Assembly (NCBI GenBank): GCA_030435675.1
Contig: CM059621.1
Coordinates: 17,112,001 to 17,176,000 of the forward strand
DNA: 64,000 bases
Source of the DNA: Steinernema hermaphroditum
Lineage: Eukaryota > Nematoda > Chromadorea > Rhabditida > Steinernematidae
Reading direction: 5' to 3'
Below, in pieces: positions 46,831-56,990 of this stretch. Position numbers and translations under genes: made by a program. Within the stretch, counting starts at the first letter, position 1; each line of letters opens with the position of its first letter. The notes below the pieces were generated by a model, which was not told the origin of the DNA, searched no databases, and was given only the letters and a program-made list of their open reading frames with translations.

Positions 46831-47987
46831 GCGAGTCAAAAATCAGCTGCGTGGAGAAGACACACTTGAATGGAGGGGGTTCCGGATATCAGTTTGTGAG
46901 TGCACATAGAAACGAACATAGGATGCGATTGCATTGACCATTAGAGGCACCTCTCGAATCAGATCTCGCCAGGAACACCGTCAGAACCGCCTAATTGTAC
47001 ATGGTGAATGGCACTAATTCAAGAGTAAATGAATGAATAATGAGGCACCAGGTCATGGAAGAAAAAACTTTTTTAAGAGTTCGCGAAATTTGCGTTCCCT
47101 TGTTTTCAAGACGATGATGAAAAATCCCAGTAGTTTCCGAGAAATAAACCTAGATGAGCCATTTAAACAGACGTCTAGATTTCCGACTTCTTTTCATTTC
47201 ACTCTTCATCCTTTTTGATTATTTTTTCATTCAAGTTTTGCGGGATATTTGCAGTCGCATTCGGTTATTTGAGAAGCGGTCACTTTCAGACAGCAGATAA
47301 AATACTGACGGTAAACCGATCCCTGCCGATTACAAATCAAAAACTTTCGCAATGAGCCACACAGACACTTCCAATGGACCGGTTCACTGGCACTATGCCT
47401 TCGAGGCCGATAGACCAGCAATTGCCTACCGAATAATGTAATAAAAACGATTCTATGAGAGCCAATTTTGCCACCCACAGGGCTATGGTGTCTCTCGTGT
47501 GTTTACCGCCGTTAGGCTACTGGTGTCTTGCCACTCACAGAACTACTTAGCTTTTAGTTTCGTGATTTCTATTTTGGTCTTGAGTCTTAAGGTTGAAAAG
47601 TCTCGTTTCGCACAACCCTAGTCCGAATTCGAGCCCAGCCGCGTTTATGATCTCTTATACCCAATAGAAGTTTATAGAAGTTGTGTATAACAACAATCTA
47701 TGTATCATTCCACACAAGCCATCCTCTGTGTTTCGTAACTGATCACAGAGTTGTCATGCAATCGGTTTACCTTTGTTTGAGTAGATAAACAAACAGGCAC
47801 CCCTAAAGGCGACTGACGCCATCCACCGTGACTCAGCAGACGACTCCGATGTTTTGGGGCCTCCAGACGATCGAACAATCGGAGAACAAACAAACAACAA
47901 ACGGTTTCCGTGTGTTCAGATGGTGTTTGTGCCGTCGACGTCTCCCTTAAAAGGAAGATCTCCACGGAATCGCCATCTTCTGACGCC
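46831..47987. other. Upstream region of the aspartic protease gene
   Basis: No supported gene. A minus-strand frame at 47227-47478 ends in a Cys-rich stretch (KCLCGSLRKFLICNRQG, then ICCLKV and ECDCKY). It is intriguing but has no clear start or splice site. Promoter elements of the protease should lie in the last few hundred bases; none is obvious. Confidence 0.35.
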
Positions 47988-49388
47988 ATGCTCCTTCTCC
48001 TCTTTCTCCTCCCCCTCGTCTTCTCCGAAGTCGTCCGGATCCCCGTGGTCCGCGCGCCCAAGAAGGCGTCTTCCCACCGGACCGTCTCCTCCCGGACGCA
48101 GCAGTCCAACGAGTAGGCGCCCCCGAGGGCCCTCTTAACCCCCAGTTCCAGCGCCGCTTCGGCATCGAAGAAGCAGCAGACGGTGCAGGACTACAAGGAC
48201 TTCGAGTACCTGGGAAACATCACCGTCGGAACGCCGCCGCAGTCCTTCCAGGTGGTCCTCGACACCGGCAGCGCCAACGTCTGGATCCCCGACGCGACCT
48301 GCAAATTCCTACAGTAACCCGAAGATCTCTTTCCGGAACAGCCCCTGTTTAGCGCCGGTCAGTGCTCATCGAAGCACGTCTTTGAGCAGCAGAAGTCCTC
48401 CACCTACGCTCCGCTCCCCGGAAGAACATTCCAGATAACCTACGGCACCGGCGCGGCGACGGGCATCTTAGGGAGTGACACGCTCTGTGTAAGGTGCCCC
48501 CGGCGATGACCTCCTCTCCCCTCTTTCAGTTCGGCAACTCGCAGCTCTGCGTCGCGAACCAGACGTTCGGTCAGGCGACGGACATCGGCACCTTCTTCGA
48601 GGGAAACCCGCTAGACGGAATCCTCGGCCTCGGCTTCCAGAGCCTCGCTGTCGACGGCGTCAAGCCGCCCTTCATTCGCGCCGTCGAGAGCGGCCTCCTC
48701 AAGGAGCCCATATTCACCGTCTATTTGGAACACCACGAGGGGAATGTCGACGCCAGGGGCGGCGTCTTCACCTACGGCGGCCTCGACGACGAGAACTGCG
48801 GCCCCGTCATCGCCTACGAGAACCTCTCTTCCGCCACCTACTGGCAATTCACCATTAGAGGGTAGGCATGTCCACCCGCTCCCTAGGTCGTCTCTTCTTC
48901 AGAATCCAAGTAGGGAAGCTCTACAATAGCTCGACACACTACGAGGTTATTTCGGACACAGGAACTAGTATGATCGGAGGTCCGAAGAAAGAGATCGACC
49001 TGATAATGAAGGTGGGGCCGGGGTCACCCTGCGGTCATCTGGCGGCGTTTAGGCCATGAACATCACGAACTTCGACGCCTTCCAAGGCCTTTATACGGTA
49101 GAATGTTCCCGCGCCGCCTCTCTTCCAGACGTCGAATTCCGGATCGGCGATCGTCTCTATGGAGTTGCCGCTAAGAACTATATCGTGGTGGGACCACCCT
49201 ACTCGTGCATGCCTAATATTCCATTCTTGTAGCGCGACGGCAGCGTGTGCTACGTCCTCGTGGCGCCCATCGAGGTGACGGAAGGGCCCCAGTGGATCCT
49301 CGGCGACCCCTTCATCCGCCAGTTCTGCAACGTCCACGACGTCGCCAAGAAGCGAATCGGCTTCGCGCCGAGCAAGCAGAATCCTTAA
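47988..49388 (+). CDS. Aspartic protease, nematode ASP-1-like (pepsin family A1), seven exons
   Basis: Exons 47988-48112, 48146-48313, 48353-48488, 48530-48861, 48903-49011, 49053-49187 and 49233-49388 join in frame to 386 residues. The six introns are only 33-47 nt. The protein starts with a signal peptide (MLLLLFLLPLVFS) and a short pro-region, then the mature enzyme. The catalytic aspartates are in DTGSANVW (about residue 81) and SDTGTSMIGG (about 272). Other family blocks are NITVGTPPQSF, YGTGAATGILG, DGILGLGF, NCGPVIAYENLSSATYWQF and the C-terminal GPQWILGDPFIRQFCNVHD. It would be a secreted or lysosomal digestive endopeptidase like the gut ASP proteases of nematodes. High GC3 contrasts with the flanks. 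The frame looks fully functional. The first ATG before the hydrophobic run was chosen as the start. Confidence 0.9.
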
Positions 49389-49406
49389 GTCAGCTGTGCA
49401 TGCATG

Positions 49407-49412
49407 AATAAA
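49407..49412 (+). promoter_or_regulatory. Poly(A) signal AATAAA of the protease gene
   Basis: AATAAA lies 19 nt after the protease stop codon, a normal nematode position. An AG acceptor-like CGCCTTAG follows at about 49438, just before the next start codon. Confidence 0.6.
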
Positions 49413-49451
49413 GCGATTGTCCGACAACGGCGCCTTAGTCGGAGGGAGACG

Positions 49452-49846
49452 ATGGCGGCGAACGTTGCATTGAAGGACCTCTATTATAATGAGTACCTTA
49501 GGCGGAGGAACATGGAAATCAAGAGCGAAGGGCGAGTTCATGAGGACACGAGCTACGGCTACATTTCCGAAGGGCACGTCAAAAGAACGTTTGCATCGAA
49601 AAGGACCGATGAAGGTGAAAGAATCTGAGATCATCTCCGAGCAGATCGACTCCTCGCGCCGAAATCAAGATGGCTTCCGACCGGTGGCGATGGATGAGTC
49701 CAATTCCAGGCCCAGCTCCAGCACTGAAGAACTCGGCGATGCACGGAAGCTACACGGACCTTCTGTTGGACTCGACACAGCTGGAGGCCTTCTGGGTAGA
49801 GTTGTCATTCGGTCGAAGCCGAAAATCCGCATTTTTTGTATCATGA
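49452..49846 (+). CDS. Unrecognised 99-residue protein, two exons
   Basis: Exon 1 (49452-49614) encodes MAANVALKDLYYNEYLRRRN followed by MEIKSEGRVHEDTSYGYISE and a KRTFASKRTDEG end. A donor GAAG|GTGAAA and an acceptor CAATTCCAG|GCCC join it in frame to exon 2 (49710-49846), which contains MHGSYTDLLLDSTQLEAFWV and stops at 49846. Both exons have strongly GC-ending codons. No signal peptide or known domain is visible; the protein is charged, probably cytosolic or nuclear. It starts 63 bp after the protease stop, with a poly(A) signal and an AG acceptor between them, which is the spacing of a nematode operon with trans-splicing. The function is unknown. Intron choice rests on phase; the unspliced frame would stop at 49628. 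Confidence 0.55.
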
Positions 49847-51234
49847 ACCAATTTTGAAGTCTGACCAAAAAATTTGCGATTAAAGCAGCTTCGCCCCGTC
49901 GTCACGGTCAAGAATGATCAAAAAATTCGGCTGAACAACGAAAAAATCCATTTAGAAATTTTCGGGTTTCATCATTAATCGGACCTTGTTTTGCTGTTTG
50001 GTCTAATTTTTGTTTTTGATTGCGCTGGGCCGCGACCTTGAGTCGAAGACAGTTTCTCGGTAGAACTTCACAATTGGTCCGTCCTGCAAAATATGCAAAA
50101 AAAAAAAAACAACGAGCCATCCTCTGTTTGTTTATTATTCGATTCGTGCAAGGCGTAAGCCTTTGATTCACGAAATAAAGTCGTGTAAAGTCGTATAATT
50201 TTGGCTCTAAATGCCGAAAACCTTAGAAAATCCGTCAACAAAACGACAAAGACTGGCAAATATAGCGTATATTTTGAGGCGTCAGGAACATCGCACATCA
50301 CAGGAAACCTTACAATTAAAAGGTTAGCTATCAGAATTAGCTATGAAACACAGCTTAAATCCCTATTCACCGATGAAACCTATCAAGTTTTGCTACACTC
50401 TAGCACCTCTCTCTCCCTGCCAAATTTCAGCCGAATCGTCGTGGGACAGTTTGGGACCTCTCCTTGTCAGTGAGCATGGAAAGGAGGAGGACGAGCGCCC
50501 AAGGAAAACGATCCTTGTGGGTTTCCCGTCGACTACGGGTAGGTCTACCCGGGGATAACACCAAAAGGCAACCCTCAGGGAATGCAAGTTCTGTGGGAAG
50601 GAGCTGCACTATGCCGAGCGCTGTCCCGCCCAGTAAAAATGAGCCATTTAGAGAGAAGTCTAGATTTCCGATTTCATTGAGAGAATCTAAAAAAAATGGG
50701 AAATGACTTTTTAGAGTTCTGACTTGTTGATCACCTATTTTCTCTCCTGGTGAAAAGAAACATGGAGAACGTTGTAATTTCTGGTTTTTTGGAGCGGAAA
50801 TAAAGATGTGTTGATCCTCCCCAACGCAATTTCACCATTGTTATCGGAATCGCCCTCAGAATTCAAAGAGAAAGCATACAGTAGTTGCTTTGCACAAATA
50901 TTGATCAAATCCATTCGCGAAAGAAAAAATGAAAGACAAGCCATAAAACGACCCTTCTCTATTTTCATAAAAGCACTTGTGGGACCACTTGGGATCTCTA
51001 CTTTTAATAGCCACAAACTGCCACGAAACCACAAAAAAAGCACTTTTGTGAGAGAGATTTTTGACGGGGTCAGTAGCATCGGTCACAAATTTTAAACAAA
51101 ACCGATGTCAATCCATTCTTGGAAGTAAATTTCATTGACTCTTCTCTATTTTCATAAAAGCACTTGTAGGTCGACCTTGGATCTCTACTTTTAATAAGCG
51201 CAAACTCCAATGAGAACATTTCAGAACGGTTTTA
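49847..51234. other. Non-coding stretch with local duplication
   Basis: TTCTCTATTTTCATAAAAGC followed by ACTTGT and GGATCTCTACTTTTAATA occurs at about 50953-51020 and again at 51138-51200. ATGAGCCATTT and GTCTAGATTTCCGA near 50640 recur near 47150. AATAAA at about 50175 may serve a transcript from the left. Confidence 0.45.
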
Positions 51235-51690
51235 AAATTTTATTTGACTAAGACCTGCAGGACATTTAAACGACCTTTTAATTTCATTAGTTATCGGAAA
51301 TCGTTCGGCCCTAATTAAAGAAATGAACCATTTTCCGGTCTGCGCTCCTTGCCCAGCCCGTTCGGATCTCGCTTCTCGCTTTGTCGCACTTGGCAATAAT
51401 CGAAACGTTCTCCGAATGAATAATTCAGATTTTTGGCTTTCGGGCACACAGATCCCGGGGCGAGCCTAACGCCGCAGAGTACAAGGGACAAATTGGGGCG
51501 CTGCTCGCACATACGCACTCTGTCGAGGAGGTCATATCGTATTCATAGGAAAAGACGTTTGTTGACAAAGCCGTCGATGGTGGAACGAAGCGGCGATCAG
51601 ATGAGGGTTTCGATAATTGGATTCGACACGCAAACAATCGATTACAGTGGGAGCGAAACAGATCAGTATTCAGGCAGTTGCAATGAAAGC
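51235..51690. promoter_or_regulatory. GC-richer island with TAAT cores
   Basis: Contains TTTTAATTTCATTAGTTATC, CCCTAATTAAAGAAATG, GAATGAATAATTCAG and GGGGCGAGCCTAACGCCGC; frames are open on both strands without splice sites. Resembles the other candidate modules. Confidence 0.3.
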
Positions 51691-52959
51691 TTATGAATAA
51701 TTCTTCAAGCAATGGTAGAAGACTAATTTGGCCTCAGTGTATAGGACCACCACTCAGAAATTAAACTACAACAGGCCGACCGTCAGTGAGAGTGCTGTCA
51801 ACACGGGCGTATCAACAACATTTTATGGACATCGTAAAGCGCTGGGACAATGAAGAAGAACTGGTCCACTGTCGGAGAAAATTGGCTCTGCACAGCCAGC
51901 CACTCCATATTTCCAACGCTGATCCCGGAGAGGAGCGCGCCGATCACGATGAAAAGATAAGCGAGGGATCCAAGAAATTCAAAAATTCCACTTTAATACG
52001 GTTTTATTTTAATTTCTCACTCATTTATTTGGACTGACTCGAACTAACTCGTTACTCTACATTCGACTGCAACGAGTGATTGGAAAACAGACTCAAAAAT
52101 AAACTGTCAGTTTTATTCCGACAGAAGATCGAAACTTAGAGTCAGTGCCAGTAAAGACATTAGATATCTCTGAATTTTTAAACACTTTTCGACTGTCTAT
52201 TGCCTCTAAATCCAGCTAATTTTTCCAACTTTATCTAGATTTGTCTGTCCAGATTTCAAATCTTAACAACTTCTGGAGAAAAAGCTAGTCAAGGCGTTTT
52301 CCATGTATGCTCCACGCGTCCACTGTGAGAATAAATCTCAAAAATTTCATCTTCAGTCGGCTCTATATTAACTGCTTTTAATTGCTCACTCACTTATTTG
52401 GACTGATTCAAACTGACGAACCAGTGGTGCGCAAAAACAGAATCAAAAATAAACTTTCGGTTTTTTCGGGAATAAACCGATCACACGTCGAAACTTAGAT
52501 TTAATGGCAATAAAAACATTCGACAGATACCTATCGGTCTTCTTAGGCATGTAGGCCTCCTCACGCTTTATCTGATAGTGTACATGAATGTCGGAAACAA
52601 CGCCAACTAAAAAAAGCCAAAGTTTGCAATGGCACCAAAAACGGACTAAATGGGATGTTTCGAGCTGGAACCTCTCCTGTTCTGCAGTGAGGTGGCCATG
52701 CTTATGCCCTGCGAAAAGCTCTAAGTCCGTGCAGTTAAATTTTGTATATCTCTAGTGAAATGTTCGTCTTTTTGGTAGTAAATACTCACATTTAAAATCC
52801 GCCATTTTCCATGGAACAACCGAATATCTTCGTTAAACTCTGCATTGAATAAGTTCGAAAAGACTCCGAATCTAATCTACATCTAATAATTTACTTTGAA
52901 AAAAAAATACTCTCCAACACAATTATTCAGAACAGAACATATATCCGGCACAATCACCT
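51691..52959. repeat. Non-coding region with a diverged tandem pair
   Basis: Units at about 52010-52170 and 52385-52530 share CTCACTCA.TTATTTGGACTGA, ACAGA.TCAAAAATAAACT, TCGAAACTTAGA and AC.ATT.GA.A. The CAAAAATAAACT site is kept in both. No gene seen. Confidence 0.5.
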
Positions 52960-53240
52960 TTAATCAGCTCTCAAAAGCGGCTCCTATCCTTAACGGATAG
53001 AACAAAGCCCAGCGGCGGCGCGAATACTCTATTTGCCCGAGGCAAACACAAACGGTCTGCATGAGTGTTTGTGGTAAATACCCGTGGATTCTCGCGGGAA
53101 ACGCCTTCCGACGCGGCCGTCTACCGGGGTTGGCTGCAAATAGGGCCACCAGAAAAAAAATGAAACCGAAATTAATGTTTGTTTTAGGGTCACCTCGAGT
53201 CGTTAGGGATTCAAACGGACACATGGCTCGAGATGGGCAG
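52960..53240. promoter_or_regulatory. GC-richer island, candidate regulatory module
   Basis: Contains CACCTTTAATCAGCTC, GGCGGCGCGAATACTC and CGACGCGGCCGTCTACCGGG; no CAAAAAT. Frames on both strands are open but unsupported. Confidence 0.3.
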
Positions 53241-54661
53241 ATTAATTAAAATGTTGCGGATGTGACAGAGTGTGTCGAGATACGATGGACGGTCTCAAAA
53301 ATGGCAAGAAGCATCAGCAAGGACATGAGGTTGATTGCGTAGGGGTCTAGGTGTTTGATCTGATAGCTGGATAAGTGTGCTTCAGTGGTTCTATGGACCT
53401 GTAGCACTTAAACCCGACCAAAGGACATGTCATGCGTCGCACGTGTGAAGCGACGTATGACCCAAAATGTGCGTCCGTTGAAGTATTTGTGTGTTTGATA
53501 ACGCTGCTCTGTCTTCCTACCTGTCTATGATAAATATTCTATACCGTATCTCCGTTAAATCCAAACCTAGTTATATGTACCACTCCAAAGGAGTAGAACA
53601 AACCCTTTACGACAGATGATTAAGCAAAGTTGAATCAAAAATGATACCACAACATGAAACGAATATCCCCAAACCAAAAATGTAGAAAATGGGTTTGATC
53701 GGGGGATGAGTTCAACTAGTATAAGTAAAGGGTATGACAAGAAATTTTCAATTAGTTCATCAGTTATACTGTTTTTCAAAAATGGTATATCGCTTTTGCC
53801 ACAAAATGTGAACTTAATCCACTATATAACGATGTTAGTAGTTAGTCATAACGACCTAGTTTCCAGTTCTATAAGGCGAATCTATAAGGATGTCATATTC
53901 ACAAAACTCTTTTCCCCAACACGAAAACTTCCTTAATTTGCTTATGAACACCTCACTGGCTTAGCTTCCAATATCTGCACGGCTACTTGACCTCTCCCCC
54001 TGCCGTACTATCACGGAAAAAAAATGATTTTTATGGTACAAGTAATCCTTAGAAATAAACTCAAATCAGATTTTCACAGACGTACTATTCACTAGTGTTT
54101 TCACCTAGGTACCTCGGCGAGCACTCGAAAATACCGTAGATCACTCTTATTGCTTTTTAGTTTGATCTTATTCTTCTTGATTTTGGATCCCCATGTCAAA
54201 GTACTCTGACATGACATGGGTAATTAACTCACCAATACGCCAATCGACTTCACTCAAGGATCGTCGCAAAAAAAGAAGATATTTACGGAGTGTCCCGTTT
54301 TAAACAAGACTAGCCAATTGCACAAAGTTAAATCTATAAATGACGAAAATTACATTCCATTCATAGTTCTATTCCGTTCAAAAATGCCACTCTTATAGCC
54401 GATAAATAACAATACCTACGATTGGCGTTAAAAACATTTGCATGCAGTATAGCAATGAATGAACAACTCCAAAAATGTACCAAAGAAGTCCGCTCAAGCC
54501 GAAAATTCATGCCAAAGCCGTCGGCCGCCCCGAAGCTGTGAATCCATCTCGTTTGCCCTGTTCCACCTACCCGACGCTTTTTATCGCCGAGAGCGATTCC
54601 AAACCGACATGAAGGGGCGTTATGTACGAACATCTGATATATCTAGTTAGTCGAATGATTG

Positions 54662-54676
54662 GGTCCCGCCGCGATC
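54662..54676 (+). repeat. Recurring 15-mer GGTCCCGCCGCGATC, copy 3
   Basis: Identical to 25364-25378 and 44121-44135. Confidence 0.6.
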
Positions 54677-55355
54677 CTTGCAGATGACCGTAGCGGGTGG
54701 GCTGCGCGCCGCTGCGATTGAGCCGTTTAGGCTATTGTTGCTACTTATCATCCCTGTTATTTGTTATCGTGTTGTTAACGTGTTTGTTTATATAAAGGTT
54801 TAATTACCCAAGTTTGAGGTGAATTATCCAAGTCCCGCGTGGCCGTTTGGTAGTGACAGAACCAGACGAGGCGAGCCCTCTGCTATACTTTTCTCATAGA
54901 ACATCGAACTTGTCCACTGATGACTTTTCGATTCTCAACGGTCGCTTCCGTAGGGCCATTCTCGCAGACCGATTAACGAAAAACCAAAAATGACGTGCCA
55001 CATTTCTTCATCTTGTATATTTGCTCGCTGACTGGTCAGCTGATGATGAATCCTAATCCAAATGGACATATGGTCTTGACCGCCTGTTACCCAAAAATTT
55101 AGCTCGCATGGTGAACGATGTTCAGAAATGTAAAACAATCGAAAAGCTTGCGTCGAAGTGGCAAGTCAGTATTCGAAAGCTCTCAACTTTGATACGGGTT
55201 CTTGCGTAAAGGGAACCAATTTCGTCGCTAAACACGATCGTGAAATCGGTTTCTCGGAAAACTCAGTAGTTTCCAGGAAACAACAAGAAATATGTGTTTA
55301 GTGAGAACTCAAATAACCAAGATCGCCGATAACTAAAACTGTTCATTTCGCTCAG

Positions 55356-55420
55356 ACAGCCTCTGAGAGAGCGAATGGACGACCCGAAAGATCGCTGGGG
55401 ACACAAATGACAGGCCTTTA
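55356..55420 (-). repeat. R-family fragment
   Basis: CTCAGACAGCCTCTGAGAGA, GCGAATGGACGACCCG, AGATCGCTGGGGACACAAAT match the end of the R family. Confidence 0.7.
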
Positions 55421-55774
55421 TGATCCTAATGTAGACAAAGAAACGCTTGTCAGATGGATGGTAGCGAGCCTAAGTCAGATAGAAAGGCTGACATATGCCT
55501 AGAAATGTCACCCCATCCCTTGGAAGTCACCGCTGGCCATATAAAAGCCCCAGAAACGTTTACGATCAAAAGAGGATCACCGTAAACCCAAATGAAAGAA
55601 TTGAGATCAACAGAAGCGACCTCCAATATGCGGATCGCCTGCGACGTCGCCTGACAGCTAGCAAGAGTTGCAATAGATGCCAAGTGAGTTGGACGGAATA
55701 TCCCGTCGGTTTGGACTGGAGATCAACGAAGGTGGCAACGGAGAAGGCACGATTCCATGTACTGAACGGAAAAG

Positions 55775-56000
55775 AAAAATTTATTGAATGGCAATCTTAT
55801 GCAAATGTTGCAACGGTATTATTCCCAATTATTCCCAAAGAGACGATGGAAACAGTCTTCAAAAATCGAATAAAATGTAATTACTTCTTTTCACTAAAAT
55901 CTGTCGGCTTTATATTTGTGAGAGAATAAAAAAAAACGCAAACTTATAAAACTGGTTCACTGCTACATAGCACACAATGCTAGAAGTCTAGAAACAAACG
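55775..56000 (+). repeat. Dispersed repeat pair, copy 2 (partner at 31420)
   Basis: Shares long blocks with 31420-31700. Here the first block begins GAAAAATTTATTGAA where the partner has CAAAAATTTATTAAA, another substitution at a CAAAAAT site. Confidence 0.7.
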
Positions 56001-56990
56001 AAGTTGAATAAGTCGTAGAAATAAGAAGAGACAAAAATTTAACATTAGTACGTTAGGAAACGGTACATTTCGATGACGTGCTTATGTGTACTCCTGGACA
56101 AAGCTTCTAGCCAATTATACGACGGCTTGCGGGGAGGAAACCCGGGTATGCAATGTTCTGTCGCTCCGTGCCAACCCTGGCCCAAGCCAGTGTGGAGTGC
56201 AAGGTTCGCAGCCAGCACAGTCGTTTATTGTGTTGCCCTTAAAGTCCGTAACAAAATTGTTGGTGTGATTTCCTGAAATGTTTTAGGAAAGGAAATAGAC
56301 AAATTCCTGAAAAATCAAAAATTTGTACATTTCAGTTCATATCAGTTGCGTATTAGGTAAAACTCAACTATAAACCCAAATTTTACATTTGCCATCGAAA
56401 CGGTGGGCAGGTGGTGATGATGAGCATCTTGGCGAGAGGATGGAGCTACTCCCTGGTGTGAAACATGAACACCACGAATGTCGACCACCAAGAATTGTAA
56501 CATACGAAAAAATTATATTTAGCTATAAAAAAGGACAATGATGGAGGTCTAGCTACATACATATAAACCCCTCCATCGAGGTTCTTAGCTCAACCCAAAG
56601 GGGCCGGAAATATAAACTAACTATGCTTGGTTGATCAAGCATGTCGTGACGGGACCCATCAGTTACTTCCATACCGACGATCTCTTGGCAAAAAAAACTT
56701 AAGATGGTCACAGTAGAATGACGTGGATCGCGAGCTACATCGAACTCTCCACACTCGAAAATCGCGTTGTTAATGGTGGCGCTGCTGGGCTTTGGAGACT
56801 GACCAGCCCTATCAGTTTTTGATTTTGTTGCTCTGATCCTGATCAGATCATCGTCTCATCTTTCAACCGCACTTTCACTTGAGATTTCGGATTTCCATGT
56901 AGCCCAGCCCGCCCAACAGTGCTTAGAGTTCCGAAGAAGGCCTTTTTAACAACGTGGCTTTATTGTACAAAATTGATAACACACTGTTAT

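Larger units (their letters stand above)
53241..56990. other. Non-coding stretch up to the housekeeping block
   Basis: No gene recognised. It includes a hairpin at 53429-53461 (GTCATGCGTCGC against GCGACGTATGAC), the third copy of the 15-mer (54662-54676), an R fragment (55356-55420) and the repeat copy at 55775-56000. The last + strand CAAAAAT of the long series lies near 56316. Confidence 0.45.

Noticed and set aside
47227..47478. Cys-rich minus-strand peptide as a secreted small protein
   Set aside because: The cysteine pattern is suggestive, but there is no ATG-proximal signal peptide, splice site or codon bias, and a second frame is equally open.
48313..48352. Frameshift or premature stop in the protease after CKFL
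   Set aside because: A 39-nt intron with GT at 48314 and TTTAG at 48352 restores the frame exactly, so the gene is intact.
1..56300. CRISPR array or bacterial-type features
   Set aside because: No regularly spaced identical repeats; introns and retroelements show eukaryotic DNA.
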